Assembly (NCBI GenBank): GCA_037102815.1
Contig: BTPP01000005.1
Location: 310,001-374,000 of the forward strand
Source: Neurospora intermedia
Lineage: Eukaryota; Ascomycota; Sordariomycetes; Sordariales; Sordariaceae
Direction: 5' to 3'
Length of the DNA: 64,000 nt
The position numbers and the translations under genes are program-made. Every line of letters begins with the position of its first letter. Position 1 is the stretch's first letter. Below are positions 14,101-24,985 of this stretch, one piece after another. Under the pieces are notes generated by a model that was not told the origin of the DNA, ran no database searches, and was given only the letters and a program-made list of their open reading frames with translations.

Positions 14101-15396
14101 ATGGTCGCCAAGCGCTTCAAGGTCCGAGTAATCCGGAAGTCCAGAACCATCATCTTCATCCACACCCTGTGGGACGTCAAAGGGATCGTCATCGGGCAGC
14201 GGGACGTCAGCCGGATCGACTTGGACGGCAAGCGAGGATTTGGTGTCTGAGCTTGAAGATGGTACCGCCTTGGTCGATGAGCTGTCTTCAGGAACGGGAG
14301 CAGGGAGAAGGTCGCTCCAGTCAATGTCATCGTAGGCAGTGCACGTGGGGACTATGACGGGGAGGTGGTCTTGCGGTGACAGCTTGTTTTGGGCCTTGAG
14401 ATTGTCGGCGATGAACTGAGGGACCAGGCTGGGGGTTTCCTGCTCTTCGAGTTCCGAATCGTATTCCGACACAGTCAGCGACGGCGGGAAAGGAATGTCA
14501 GTTGGGCCCAGACCCAGAAGCGCATCATCTTGGTGGGCGTCATCCCTGTGTTGGCTGGTGCCAGCACCACCTCCAATTCCTCTCGTAAAGGATGGCAGCG
14601 ACAGACTCGGGGTATAGTCGTCCGACTCCTCCGACTGAAGATCGTCTTCTTCCTCATCATCAGACGGGAGCGGGATCAGGGATGGATCGATTGATGAGGG
14701 CGAGTGTCCTTCAGCCATGACAACAGAAGCAACAGCCAGTGCATCCAGGAGAAGAGAAGAAGTAGCGTCACGAAGCTTTTGTTGCCTCTCTAGAAGTGCA
14801 GAACAAGTGCCGTTGTTCTCGGCGTCTTCAGCGGCTTCGAAGTCGGTGATTCTTTGGCTCAATTTTGCTAGCATTTCCGGGATTTTTGGAAGTTGTCGCA
14901 GATGCTCAGGCAGCTCTGATGGTTCGCCTTGTTCGTCCATGGCTTGGTCGGGTGGAGGGGTGATGCTGCGCTCTGCACTCGTGGACATGGGGTTGCGCTT
15001 GGGGTTAGTTGTGTTATCAGTGCCATCCACGTCCTCCCGATTGGGCTCGTCGGTAACGCTGTCATCAAGCTCGACATGTGGGTGCTCCTCGCTGGCTTCG
15101 TGCGGGGGATCCACGCTGCGCTTTTCCGCGGCTGAGTTACGCTTTGGGTTGCTTGTGTTGTCGACGTCCATCTCGCTGACGGAGTCAGGATGCTCTCGGA
15201 TCTTATCGCCGTCGTTATTGATGGCACGAAGTGTACGAGCAAGGTCACGAGCTTCCTGAGCTACAACAGTCCAGAATGGAGACTCAGCAGGTGGAAGGAC
15301 CATGGGCGACTCGGGAAGCGGGATTTCGGTCGCCTGAGGCTCGGTTTGGGGCGTCGGCGGGGGAGTTGGTTCTTTTGACGGGTTGGAGAGCGACAT
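8192..15396 (-). CDS. Very large acidic / coiled-coil protein of unknown function, two exons, interrupted by one in-frame TAG
   Basis: I do not recognise the function. Exon 1 (15396-13273, 708 codons) encodes a proline-, serine- and acid-rich, probably disordered region. A 62 nt intron (13211-13272, CTAAC branch, both ends in phase 0) leads to exon 2 (13210-8192). Exon 2 begins with a globular-looking region (about residues 710-1000), followed by a Cys/His cluster, CACRQCHYAICHQQ, near residue 1015 that could bind zinc. Further on is a continuous Lys/Glu/Ala/Arg-rich coiled coil from about residue 1480 to 2050, then a C-terminal tail ending at 8192. The frame is open throughout except for a TAG at 9665-9667 (codon 1890). 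Beyond it, 490 codons of the same coiled coil and a distinct tail continue in the same frame without another stop. This looks like a nonsense allele or a base error, not a natural end. Read through, the product would be about 2,380 residues; if the stop is real, 1,889. Confidence 0.85.
9665..9667 (-). other. In-frame TAG inside the coiled-coil gene
   Basis: The codon sits between ...KRQQAE and ESKRRAEEA..., in a heptad-like Lys/Glu/Gln-rich stretch where CAG, AAG or GAG would be expected. No good GT donor and AG acceptor pair flanks it to splice it out. A change from CAG would be a C-to-T transition in a CpA context, the dinucleotide favoured by repeat-induced point mutation, but the surrounding sequence shows no other sign of RIP. 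It could equally be a base-calling error in a repetitive tract. Confidence 0.85.
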
Positions 15397-17998
15397 GTTG
15401 TTAACAGACTTTGATCAGCTTTGCCCGTTTGTTGTCTGTTGTCGAGAGTTCGGGGCGGTTCTAGTCTGGTGAATAGAGATAAAGGTAAGTAAGAGGCAAC
15501 GCGATGGGATTGCGAAATGTGATGAGAGATTGTTTGGTTTTGTTTGGCGGTTGTGTGTTTTGTCGTCAGAAAGTTCAAGATGGAGGGAGATGGAGGGAGG
15601 GGTCAAATAAAAAGAGGAGCAGAATGGACAATACGCTAGCCAGCAGATGGTTGGTGAATGGCAGAAGTGAAGGTCACTGCGAGGTGAAGGTGAAGGTGAA
15701 GGATCAGTCATTGACACAACCTGGGAGGGAGACGTCAAATGATGGCGGCCCGCAGGAGCACTGGCAGGCTGCCAGTTGTCGCCAGGACAACAACTTGACA
15801 TTTGAGGATTACGCGTCATTGGTCTACTTCGGTAAGGTTCTACATCTCTGTGAATGTGGAAGGATCTCGAATGGTGCGCGCCTTGGCTTGGCTGTTGAGA
15901 CGAGAGATGGGATGAAATCCTGAAAGGGGAAGATGGAAGGCAGCCACCAGACATTGCAAGCCCAGGAACTGAACCATCTGGATCACCCGTCTAGGACCAA
16001 GGCACCTGCAAAGGAATTGGTCCTTAGATCTAACATGATCCTTTGGCATAGAGGTATTCTTATGGAAACAATGATGCGTGGTTATGAACTGCGTTGTCTG
16101 ACTTAAAGCGGGCTGAGCGTCCCTTTACACCCAAACAATGAGGATGAGACGAGATGAACTCATCTGGATGCATGACATGAGCTTCCATGCATTGGAGGTG
16201 AAGTAAGTACCTACCCAGGAACAAAGGTGTGTACACACGTACGTCATCAAAGGACACCTCTCACCGAAATGGTTAGGAGTACGTTAGTTATAAACATCTT
16301 CGAATTTTAAGGAGCTTGCACGTGTCGTCTCGACCCCCCACTGGATTCGATTAGTTCGGCTGTTGACTCCTTTCCACGCTCTGACTGCCTCTGCACATCT
16401 TTCTCTTTACTCTAATCTCAATTTCGAGATGTTTCCCACAACTACAAACGAGTCCGTCCCTTATCGAAAGTGCTCGCTGAGATCATGGCCGGCGCTTGAC
16501 GTGTACCTAGGTACCTCTAGGGAGCGAGCGAAACAATCTCTTTTCGACATGTGTCATGGGCATAGATAGATCCGGCGAAGTTATGTAATCGAAGACACGC
16601 AGGATAGCCATGTCCATGTCCCCAAAATATGGCGCAGAAATATCCTCTCGTTAGAGAACAAATCACAAGAGTAGGTATTTAGAGGCACCTATTTAAGCAA
16701 TGAATCTCTCGCCCTTTTTGTTTCTTTCTCGTACTGACAAGCTCTCACATACCCTAGGTACCAGATGGGCTAGCCGCCTTCAGCGACAGACAGACAGATA
16801 GACAGATAGACTGGACGCCGCGAATCCGACGTGCCATGCCCGAGAAGCTCTCACTCTGCTCCGCAACGAAGGAAGCTAGCTCACGGCTCTAGCCTCTACC
16901 TACTCCGGCTTCCTACCTCTATGGTTGGTAGAGGTAGTACAAGTAATAGCGCCTCATCAGACCACCAGACGCTGTCTACCTAGTCTACAGCTACAAACAT
17001 CACCTGAGTAGATATGTGCCGAACCGCTTTCCACGGGGGCTTTTGTATCCCTTCGTGTGCGCTTTGGGACCAGGCCTGGCGGTGGCGCTGCTGCTGCTGC
17101 AAGACTGCCCGGAGTCTGAAGAAGACCCGGCCCGGCCCGGCCCGGCCCGGCCCGGCCGGCCATCGTGGTCATCGTTAGGTGTCGAAGAATTTTGCGTCGA
17201 ACATAACGGAGCCCCCAGCGTTTCCCGATGGTATGTAGCCCCCGACTCGACTCCGTCAGTCAAGGGCTTAGTGAAGGACATATGTTGGTCACGGAGAAAA
17301 TGGAGCGGGACATGAAATCAGGCGTCAAACATAGGTACCTATACACAGGACGACCACACGCATTGATCGCTTTGTTCGAAAAGACCAGCTTGATACTACC
17401 TACCTAGGTAGACTAATCAAGTTCATTGCGGTTGGTGGTGTCGCCGTCAGCTCTTCGATCCTGTGCATGCATGCATGCTGGCTGCTCTGGGCTGCTTGTC
17501 CGCTTTGTTCTCATGGTACCTAATGAAGTCGCCTAATTTCTGTAGACCTTGACCGTCAGCAGCGAGTTGAAGAGTGAGGTTCTCGGCGGCATTGCGATGG
17601 CCACTTCACTATGGTAGTCCTGCAATGCAGGAGAAATTGGTAACAAGAAAAGACAACACTCGCCGTCGGCTCAACAACACACCGTCACAAAGACAAATGA
17701 AGAGATTGAATAGAAGTGTCCACATCGAAGAGGTTGGAGGTGAATAGTGGATTCAGAGATGGACTGTAGAATTACTAATGAATGACGCAGATGTCCTCGC
17801 TAAATAGAGGTACGCTTTTGAAGCCCTCATCGATCATCCACACGATACTCTCATCTGGAACAGAGTCGACGGAGCCATCATCAAGATACAAGCCTCTTGT
17901 TTCCACCAGAACCCAATGGTTGCGCAACGAGATCCCAGACTATAGAAGCCAAGCTTGGTTGCCCTCCGCCATTCGCAAAGACGATCCCGTTCCACCAA
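15397..17998. other. Spacer with a CCCGG pentamer array
   Basis: The left part is the 5' flank of the large coiled-coil gene, transcribed leftward. The right end is the 3' flank of nmt-1. Between them I see TACCTA/TAGGTA motifs, a GACA/GATA run near 16785-16810, six tandem CCCGG units at 17126-17155 and a GCATGCATGCATGC run near 17465. No frame shows convincing coding character. Confidence 0.5.
17126..17155. repeat. (CCCGG)6 pentanucleotide repeat
   Basis: Six perfect CCCGG units lie in tandem, followed by a partial CCGGCC. It is a very GC-rich microsatellite in otherwise average sequence, probably length-variable between strains. Confidence 0.9.
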
Positions 17999-19194
17999 TC
18001 AAGCCTTGATTCCAAGGGGCAAGCGGTGGAAACCACCGCAGCAAGCCACATTCTTCTGGAGCTCAACCATTCTCTTCTGGTCGCCAGTAGGGTCACTGGA
18101 TTCCGGCTGCAGAGCCCAGTCAAGAAACTCGTTGGTGTAGTTGGGAGTGAAGTCTGGGCTCAGAACGCCGAGACGTTGACCATATTTGGTGACCTTGGAC
18201 CAGTCGCGCTCGACGTTCTTGAGGTCCTCGGAGAAGTACGCGTAGCTGCGCTCAAAGATCTTTCTGTTGAGCTCAGTGCCCATAACAGGCTTGAAGTCGA
18301 CATACTCCTTCCACGCAGCGTCCGGGTTGGCCAAGACAAAGTCAGTCGCCTTCTTGACGGCGCGCATGAAGGCCCGAACCTTGTCCGGGTTCTGCGAGAT
18401 GAAGGACTCGTTGCCGATGTAGAGAATCGAGCAGAAGCAGCAGCATCCGAGTTCCGCGAGCTCATCGATGCGAAGCATCTGGACGTCGGCCTTATCCCGG
18501 CCCTGGGAAGCAAGCCACTCCTCCAGCTCAACCATCTGCACGTTCTCAAGGCCGATACCGGCGTCAATCTCCCCCTTGATAATGGCCTTGGAAACGTTCA
18601 TGCCGCAGCGGACGGCCGTGTAGTCGGCGGGAGTCAGGCCGTAGTGCGAAGTGAGCTCATCGATCTGAATCTTGCCAAACTCGCCGACGTAGCCGATACG
18701 CTTGCCCTTGAGGGACCTAAAGTCGGTCGTGATTCCGGATTCCTTGAGGTAGACGACGCCGGTGAAGGGTTCGTCCAAAAGGCTGCCAATCGAGAGGACA
18801 GGGTAGTTACGGGCTTTGGCCTGTTGGTGAAGGATCAGCACTTGACCATCTTATGCGGGCTGAGAATGGCGAATCTTACAGCAAGAGTGTGAATCATGGC
18901 CTTGAAACCAAGGTCGACTTTGCCGCTGCCGATGATTTCGGTGACGTCCTAACATGACCTGTTAGCCGGGAACTAAGACATTGAAACGGCATGAATTACG
19001 TACGCTGGGGTCGTTGGGCTCCAGGAGAGCCACCTGGATGCCCTGTTCTTTGAAGAAGCCTTTGGCCTGGGCAAGGTAAAGCGGTGCATGGTACGGCGTA
19101 GCGTGCCTGTATTGCGTCAGCGGTTGGCACGACAAGCTACGGCATACATCAGTGTTTACCAGTTGGCGAGGAAAGTTATCTTATCGGTAGACAT
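17999..19194 (-). CDS. nmt-1: 4-amino-5-hydroxymethyl-2-methylpyrimidine phosphate synthase (THI5/NMT1 family), 4 exons
   Basis: This enzyme makes the pyrimidine half of thiamine from pyridoxal phosphate and one of its own histidines, so by family knowledge each molecule acts once. Exons are 19194-19160, 19106-19004, 18948-18880 and 18820-17999, giving 342 residues (yeast Thi5 has 340). Introns are 53, 55 and 59 nt. Key residues fall at the numbers known for yeast Thi5: Lys62, which binds PLP, and His66, the histidine consumed, both within [10 protein letters not shown]. The CCCFC iron-binding motif is at residues 195-199. The start codon lies 30 bases after the leader-intron acceptor, and the N-terminus [12 protein letters not shown] fits the family. 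Expression should be repressed by thiamine through the TPP riboswitch in the upstream leader intron, as described for N. crassa NMT1. Confidence 0.97.
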
Positions 19195-19223
19195 GTTGGC
19201 GCAACACGAGCAGAGCTGAGAAC

Positions 19224-19453
19224 CTAGAGTTAGTTGGTCTTCAATAAGGGGAGGGGAAGGGGTCCCAAGAAGCCAATCCTTTCGCTGGTATTATCCAGAT
19301 CAAGTTCGCCGGTATTTCTCAGACCAACGTGGTACCGCCGCAGTTGGCCCACCGTATCAGACTCATTCCATACAAGGCATGAAAGAGTGATACGAGTGAG
19401 CCAACTGTGGCAGTACCAACATGGACACCCGGTAGCTGTCTTGTTTACTTTAC
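19224..19453 (-). other. nmt-1 leader intron (proximal donor to acceptor) that contains the riboswitch
   Basis: A donor GAG/GTAAAG lies at 19453 and an acceptor CTCTAG at 19225-19224, with an ACTAAC branch site just upstream, giving a 230 nt intron. The sequence over the donor, CCAAGAUCGAG, is complementary, with one bulge, to the P4-P5 strand CUUGAUCUGG of the aptamer. The donor can therefore be masked when TPP is absent. A second, distal donor candidate is GAGGG/GTAAAC at 19592. The choice between two donors matches the published mechanism for this gene; which one dominates here is inferred. Confidence 0.8.
19271..19437 (-). promoter_or_regulatory. TPP (thiamine pyrophosphate) riboswitch aptamer, THI element
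   Basis: Read on the minus strand, the conserved THI-box pieces appear in order. CUGAGA (19322-19317) is followed by AAUACCGGCG, then CUUGAUCUGGAUAAUACCAG and GCGAAAGGAU. P1 can form between AGCUA (19437-19433) and UUGGCU (19276-19271). The P3 arm is greatly extended, as in fungal TPP aptamers: bases about 19426-19390 pair almost completely with about 19359-19324. The aptamer lies inside the leader intron of nmt-1. In N. crassa NMT1 it is known to control alternative splicing of the leader: ligand binding frees a 5' splice site, keeps uORFs in the mRNA and lowers NMT1 translation. Confidence 0.97.
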
Positions 19454-19588
19454 CTCGATCTTGGAGTTCCCATTGTGATAGATTTCATGGCTCTTCGGAC
19501 GCTGGCCGCGTACCAAAGGTATAGCAGGTTGTTGATTCAAAGTCAAGAGCGAGATGTCGAGTTGTTGTTTGGGAGCAAAAGCCAAGGT

Positions 19589-19630
19589 TTACCCCTCAAT
19601 GTGGGTGCTTGAGTTATATACCTCTTCCAT
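19589..19630 (-). other. Upstream ORF (13 codons) in the nmt-1 leader
   Basis: A short frame runs from ATG at 19630 to TAA at 19589 and encodes MEEVYNSSTHIEG. Its stop codon overlaps the distal donor candidate (19592), so splicing from that donor would remove the stop. The frame would then run past the main ATG. Leader uORFs are known to reduce NMT1 expression when TPP is abundant; the role of this particular one is inferred. Confidence 0.5.
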
Positions 19631-19833
19631 CCTACCCCCCGATATCGGGTTATGAGTGATTTGCATGACGCCATTACCAATATAAACGAGCGGGGTCGTT
19701 ATCCGATCCCCCCCGGGTCTTGACTCACTCCTTCTCAAAAGATCTCGGCATACTTCTCGGCACACTGATCTTCTGTCCCCGGTGTTTCCGCAGCCAGCCG
19801 GCGCATCTCGGCCGTACTTAAGCGAGCATTTTG

Positions 19834-19845
19834 AGATATATATGG
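19834..19845 (-). promoter_or_regulatory. Probable TATA box of nmt-1
   Basis: The minus strand reads GCCATATATATC. It lies about 200 bases upstream of the first uORF and 640 bases upstream of the nmt-1 ATG, a sensible distance given the long riboswitch-bearing leader. Transcription would start around 19800. Confidence 0.5.
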
Positions 19846-19899
19846 CGCAATGTATCGCACCAATCATCGTGGAGGTATGGTCACATATGCAACACTTCG

Positions 19900-20540
19900 C
19901 ATTCGATGTTTACAACCTGACGACGTTGAAGAGATTAAGGACCGCATCAGTGATCAGCAAGTGGCATGATGCCACCTTGGTCCCCCGCTTCAACGTGCCT
20001 CCAGGCTCCCAACAGCGTGCTGGCCCCCCTCCTGACCTTTGATGTTGCGTACGACACCGGCGTCGTCCCTTTGAAGGGGCATCGCGTAAACCAGCTTGTC
20101 CGGGTGCTACCTCGGCCTTGCCTCCACGGGGGTGCGGACGGTCGAGTTTCAATGTTGACGCCGAGAAGAAAAGCCCCAAGGACAAGAGCTCAGCGCCGAG
20201 GAGCAGACCGTATGCAGTTAATTCCCCCAAAGAGGCGACATCCAGGCCGCCAAGCAGATCTTTATAACAAATTGGAAGAACACCTGCAAGGAAACTGGAC
20301 CGCTTGGCTTCATAGCAGAGCTGACCTGGCGCGTCTGGCGTACAAGACTGAGTAGAGTTAATTGAACGAAGCGCGGAAAACATCGAGGCTTTTCCCAATG
20401 GATTTGTCTTGGACGATCCCGTCCGTCAGGCTCTGCCCTTACGTCCTGATGTGATTGAGAAGGAGGGGCTATGGAAAGTCGCGCGTCGTGAAAATGTGTC
20501 ATCGGAGTTTTCCGCACAGCCACAATCCTAAAGCCACATA
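19900..20540 (+). other. Coding-like fragments in several frames, possible gene remnant
   Basis: On the plus strand this stretch holds protein-like segments that switch frame. They include VYNLTTLKRLRTASVISKWH near 19910, LYNKLEEHLQGNWTAWL near 20260, and ENIEAFPNGFVLDDPVRQAL from about 20370 running to a stop near 20528. No clean intron set joins them, and I cannot name a family. It may be a decayed gene or a multi-exon gene I could not resolve. Reading in the opposite direction gives no better candidate. Confidence 0.25.
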
Positions 20541-23500
20541 GTACTGGCCGCCACAACTACCAATTTTGTGATGCACTCGGGTGCCTCTTTCGGGACAGCT
20601 ATAGAGCTAAGTATAAAACCACTTGAGCAACCGAATTGCCAATGATGTTCTTCCACGGGTGAACCGTCTTTGTCATGAAACTTGTGAAATAGAAACAGCC
20701 GGAATGCAGTCTCATTACTGAGTGTCCTCACTGTATCTGGCAGACTAGAGCGATCGGGACAACTCGATCGCTTAACCACCAACGCAGTGTTGCCCGAGCG
20801 GCGGTGCTTGCGCTGCTGCTGTTGCTGCGAGGAAGGTTGAACTCTCAGTCCATGTCCTCGCCGTGGTCGTCGGGTTCGGAGCCTATGGCCTTTGCTATAC
20901 GGGTGAGGTGATGGCTGTTGCGTGTGTTGGGTGTTGCAATGTCTCCGGCAGTCGGGTGACTAAGGCGCTCGGCCATGCTGGTAGAGGATGGCAGGGTTTC
21001 GAAGCGTACCTCCCGGTTTCGGTTCCGGCTGCCACTCCGGCGGCTCGATACGTGTCTGACGGGCCCTTGGTCGCCCAGATCCTGGCGTCCCGTCTCCCCC
21101 GCGCCCCGCTGCCGTGCCCGCTCCTCGGCCCGCAGCTGTGCCGCCGCGCCCGGCCGCCCTGCCCGTGCCTGGTCCCAAGCAGGCCTCCCTAACCCAGTTC
21201 GGGGTCACGCGGGCTACCCGTGCACCATATCTTGGCGGGCAATATTGTTGCGAAACTCTCGAGGATAGCATTGATTGATTGATTTGACTGCATCGATGGT
21301 AGCAATATCAGTCAATGCTTCACGGTTGGCGTAGATGCGAAGACGGTTGAAGGAAACTTGATCGATAGTTTCGTGGCCGATTCCTGGGATTGTCGAGAGT
21401 TGTTGAATGACTGTATCCATATTTTGATCTTCATCCCTATGTAGGGAGATGTCAGATGATGATGGAAAATTGCTTTGTTGAAGCAGATCGAGCGGTCGCG
21501 AGAAGGAACACAAGGCCGACAGGATGGCAAGAGAGACTGATGCACAGAGAGAAGAAAGAGTGCATGAGAAAGAGACACAGCACATCTGCATCCAGGCCGC
21601 CGAACCTCAATATGCAATGTCCTTCTGTGGTCTTCCATTCAAGAACACCAACGGAGACATGTCCATCCGCGAATACCGCAGACACGTACTCCAACGGGAG
21701 TCTGAAGAGCGACGCCCGGACACAAGTTCACCTTCTCCTGGCCCTCCACAAGTAGGCTCCCTGAGCTCTTTGTTGTACATGACACGCCGGGCGCCATTTC
21801 GTTTGGACTGTCTCCTTATGGCGCACTGCAAATCTGCACGCTGCTCTTCGCTCAAAAGTTCTTCGGTGGAGCTGACCTGCCGGACCCTAGCACAATTGCA
21901 CGCCGCGCGCATCCACTGTCGCACCATTGCCCGCTCTAGACTTAGCCATGGAAAGTCATTGATCCATACCCATGGCTTCCAACCGCAGCGGCGACAACGA
22001 CAACAACCTCGCCCCACGCACTTCGGAGGATCTTGGTTCTACGCGCGCCCTCCTCCTCATCCTCCTCCTCTCACACGACGCTCCATTTCCATTCGTGCTG
22101 CTGCCGCTGCCATTCAGAACCATCGGACTCGAAGAGCTCATCGACATCAGGGGGAGGCGCAACTGACACTAGCCTACCGCCCACATTCACGCTACCGCGG
22201 CGGCAACCGGAACGGTAAATAGGGTGCTTCTGGGGGACCGGGAGGTGGCTCCCTCTGTACACCCCGTCACTGGCGTCGCGGTCATGGAATAATAGCTGAG
22301 ATACAGCAAGAAGACCCTGATTATTACCATTAGTGGCAGTGGGAGACAGGGATGACTCAGGAAATGGGAGATGGGGTACAAACTATGACTGGCAGTTGGG
22401 TCAGTTACGCTCTGGTAATGGTGATGAGCCTGGGGCTGAGGGGAGTTCTTCTTATTCGTCTACTTCCCAGCAGCAGCAGCAGCAGCAGCGGCAGCTGATG
22501 GTGGTGTTCAGGGGCCAAAGCCAGGGACAGAAAATGGAGGACACCCCCCAGCACGAGACCTCCACATATATCACCACACAAGCTACAAAGACGCAAAGGT
22601 TGACTGGTCGTCTGGGCGAGCTTCAAATTGGGGAGTCTGAGGCTGGGGCTGGGGCTGGGTCGGAGGGCGGGTCTGCCTCTAGCGCTAACGAGGAGAGGTA
22701 AGAAAAAAAAAGAAAAAAAAATTGTCCCTGCCGGTAATGAGGTCAAGGCAATAGATGGATAAGGAGGATGGAAGAAAGTCAAGAGTTTTGGGCTTTTGCA
22801 CAATCAGGACAGAAGCTTGGGGAAAGGAGTGGTATGTGATAGAATTGTTTGGATTGACATGAGTTATCTAAGCGAAGTTCATCACGAACTTCTGTCTTTT
22901 CTTTCCAACGCACTTGCGTTTCCTTGTGCTCTCAGTCAAGTGAACTTTGTGATTTTGTGTGCAATTTCTTCCGTGTCCAACATGAAGATTCAACAAAACA
23001 CAATGACTTGCCTCGCGAATCAAGGTCCAGGGTGTCCCGTCGTCGGTGTTGGGCTGGGTTTGAGATCTCGTTATGGGTCATCGGCCCCTTGCTTCGGCTC
23101 TCGTTCCGGGCTAGGCACGAGCGGATGGGCAGTATGGCGAGCACGAGTGAGGGAGTGTAGGAGTCCGGTGAATTAACGTAGTGTATAATGATTTAATTGG
23201 GAACTATCTTAATAGAAGTATTCGTTTCTTCCGGAAAGCTAGGTTGACTGAATGTTGGCGGAGTGTCTTGCCCGTCACGACCTCTGAAGTGATGGATCGT
23301 GGACGTGGAATTGGGAGAGGATCAGGCCGCCTGGCTCTTCCACCTCAGCAACCAGAGGTTGGTGTCCCTGTCAGCTGGGCTTGGCATGTAATTGTTAGTG
23401 CAGTACGGGGTAAAGTCCAGCTCGTCCCCCGCAAAACTATAGTGGGTTCCGCCGGGCCACCCCGCTCCACCATTCAATTCCGCGTCCCGAAGTACCGCAT

Positions 23501-23603
23501 CAACGTCATCACCAATCTTCAACTCTTTCTCTCATTCTTTCTCTCAACATAACACAACACAAGACATTAATTTCGCTCCGAAAGGAGCCAACCCATCGAC
23601 AAA
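20541..23603. other. Unresolved region between nmt-1 and the DUF829 gene
   Basis: Open frames of 60-230 codons occur on both strands, but most are GC-rich shadows. Three things stand out: a minus-strand exon-like segment at 21436-21214 (listed separately); a minus-strand frame ending at 21607 with a motif EEQRADLQCAIRRQSKRNG; and a plus-strand frame with a short glutamine run ending at a good donor (GAGAG/GTAAGA, near 22699). I cannot connect these into a gene model. Bases 23180-23600 are probably the promoter and leader of the downstream DUF829 gene. Confidence 0.35.
21214..21436 (-). pseudogene. Exon-like fragment resembling a subtilase propeptide (I9-type)
   Basis: A candidate exon begins at 21436 after the acceptor CTACATAG, with TCTGAC as a possible branch site, and runs to a stop at 21214. 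Its product, with QLSSIPGIG-like and FNRLRIYANREALTDIA segments ending in DAVKSINQC, resembles the end of the inhibitory propeptide of subtilisin-like proteases, where an aliphatic strand is followed by an Ala-rich helix. No catalytic Asp, His or Ser motifs of a protease domain follow on the minus strand. It is either a stand-alone remnant or part of a gene whose other exons I could not find. The family assignment is a weak resemblance by eye. Confidence 0.3.
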
Positions 23604-24686
23604 ATGGCCTCCGCCGTCAAAGCAGTCACCAAAGACTCCTCCCCCCTCTCCTTCATGACCCGCCTCTCCCAACACGTCTACCTCTACCGACCCTCCTCCT
23701 CCACCACCTTGTCTCCAACAACCACCACCACCACCACCACCACACCCGGCAACCGTCCACCACCAAAACTCATCCTCCTCTGTTCCTGGATGGGCGCCCG
23801 CGATCCCCACATCGCCAAATACATCACGCCCTACCAGGCTTTATTCCCCAGCACCCCCATCCTGCTTATCAAATCCGAGATACAGCACGTCTTCCAGCCC
23901 AAGAGCTCCTGGCCCGACATGCAAGTTATCGTGCCCGTCCTGCGCGAGATTTTCGGTTCCGACATGCTCCAGCCTGGTTCCGACAGTTTTGGCTCCTCCT
24001 CAACCACCGGTCTCACTTCCTCAACATCCAGCAACAACACTGAAGAAAAAGAAGACGAAGACCAGCCCACCCTCCTAATCCACCTCTTCTCCAACGGCGG
24101 TTCCGCCCAGCTTCTATCTCTACACCACTACCTCCTCCAGTCCCCCCTCAACCTCCGCCTCCCACCACACCTAACCATCTTCGACTCCGCCCCAGGACAA
24201 ATTGCTTACCTCCCCACTTACCGCGCCCTCTCGCACGTTCTTCTTCTCCCGCCTGCTTCCCGCGCTGGGTCCTTTTTTTCTCTCTGGGATACACTCCGCC
24301 GCATGTTCATTTCCCCCTTACTGCACATGTGGGTATCCCTCCTCTGGACGAAAAACTTTTTTTCCCGTCTGTTGAAACTACGCTTCTTGGAGTCTCCGTT
24401 GGAACGGGCAGCAAGGGAGCAGAATGATAGGACGCCTGGAAAGGGGAGGGCGGAAAGGGAAAGGGGACGGATGTATTTCTATAGTGAGGAGGATGAGTTG
24501 GTGGGGTATAGAGATGTGGAGGCGCATATGGAGGATGCTGCCCAAAAGGGACGGGCGGGGAAGGGGAAGGTGAGGGGGGAGAAGTTTGCGGGGACGGGGC
24601 ATGTGGGGCATGCGAGGGGGGAGAAGAATGCGGAGAGGTATTGGAGTTGTGTGAAGGGGTTTTGGGACGGGGAGGGGTGGATGTGA
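23604..24686 (+). CDS. DUF829 / TMEM53-like alpha/beta-hydrolase-fold protein
   Basis: This single exon encodes 360 residues, with a good start context (ACAAAATGG). After a Thr-rich low-complexity stretch (residues about 32-48) come the family's landmarks. These are LILLCSWMGARDPHIAKY (about 56-73), a strand and helix with SWPDM, the nucleophile-elbow-like HLFSNGGS around residues 159-166, and IFDSAPG further on. Family members (TMEM53, PaxU-like proteins) have an alpha/beta-hydrolase fold and are often bound to ER or nuclear membranes; here HVLLLPP and ISPLLHMWVSLLW are hydrophobic. The C-terminal part includes YSEEDELVGYRDVEAH, the usual acidic loop before a late histidine. A variable acidic insert, EEKEDEDQ, sits near residue 147. 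The substrate is unknown, and no intron is needed. Confidence 0.85.
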   Translation: MASAVKAVTKDSSPLSFMTRLSQHVYLYRPSSSTTLSPTTTTTTTTTPGNRPPPKLILLCSWMGARDPHIAKYITPYQALFPSTPILLIKSEIQHVFQPKSSWPDMQVIVPVLREIFGSDMLQPGSDSFGSSSTTGLTSSTSSNNTEEKEDEDQPTLLIHLFSNGGSAQLLSLHHYLLQSPLNLRLPPHLTIFDSAPGQIAYLPTYRALSHVLLLPPASRAGSFFSLWDTLRRMFISPLLHMWVSLLWTKNFFSRLLKLRFLESPLERAAREQNDRTPGKGRAERERGRMYFYSEEDELVGYRDVEAHMEDAAQKGRAGKGKVRGEKFAGTGHVGHARGEKNAERYWSCVKGFWDGEGWM

Positions 24687-24985
24687 GGTTGGGGAGCGTG
24701 ATGGTAAGGGGGATAGGGGTTGCGAGGTGAGGAGATGGCTGCTCCTGGTTTGAAGATCAAGACGAGAGGATAGAGCCAAACTAGAGAGTAAATTCACCAT
24801 AAGAACTTCATAGAAGCATCTGAACCAGAATTCAAGGTGATAAACCACCACAAGATGTCCATTACAGGACGGAATCAATGAAATTGACGAGACCTAGGAT
24901 GTCAAATGCCGGCTACCGTACCATGAACGCCCACTAAGCTCGGCTGTCGCATGTAGGCGGATACCTAGGTAGTAGGTGAAAACCG

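Noticed and set aside
17897-18892. 331-codon plus-strand frame antisense to nmt-1
   Set aside because: The minus strand encodes the THI5 family with Lys62, His66 and CCCFC at the expected positions; the plus frame is a shadow.
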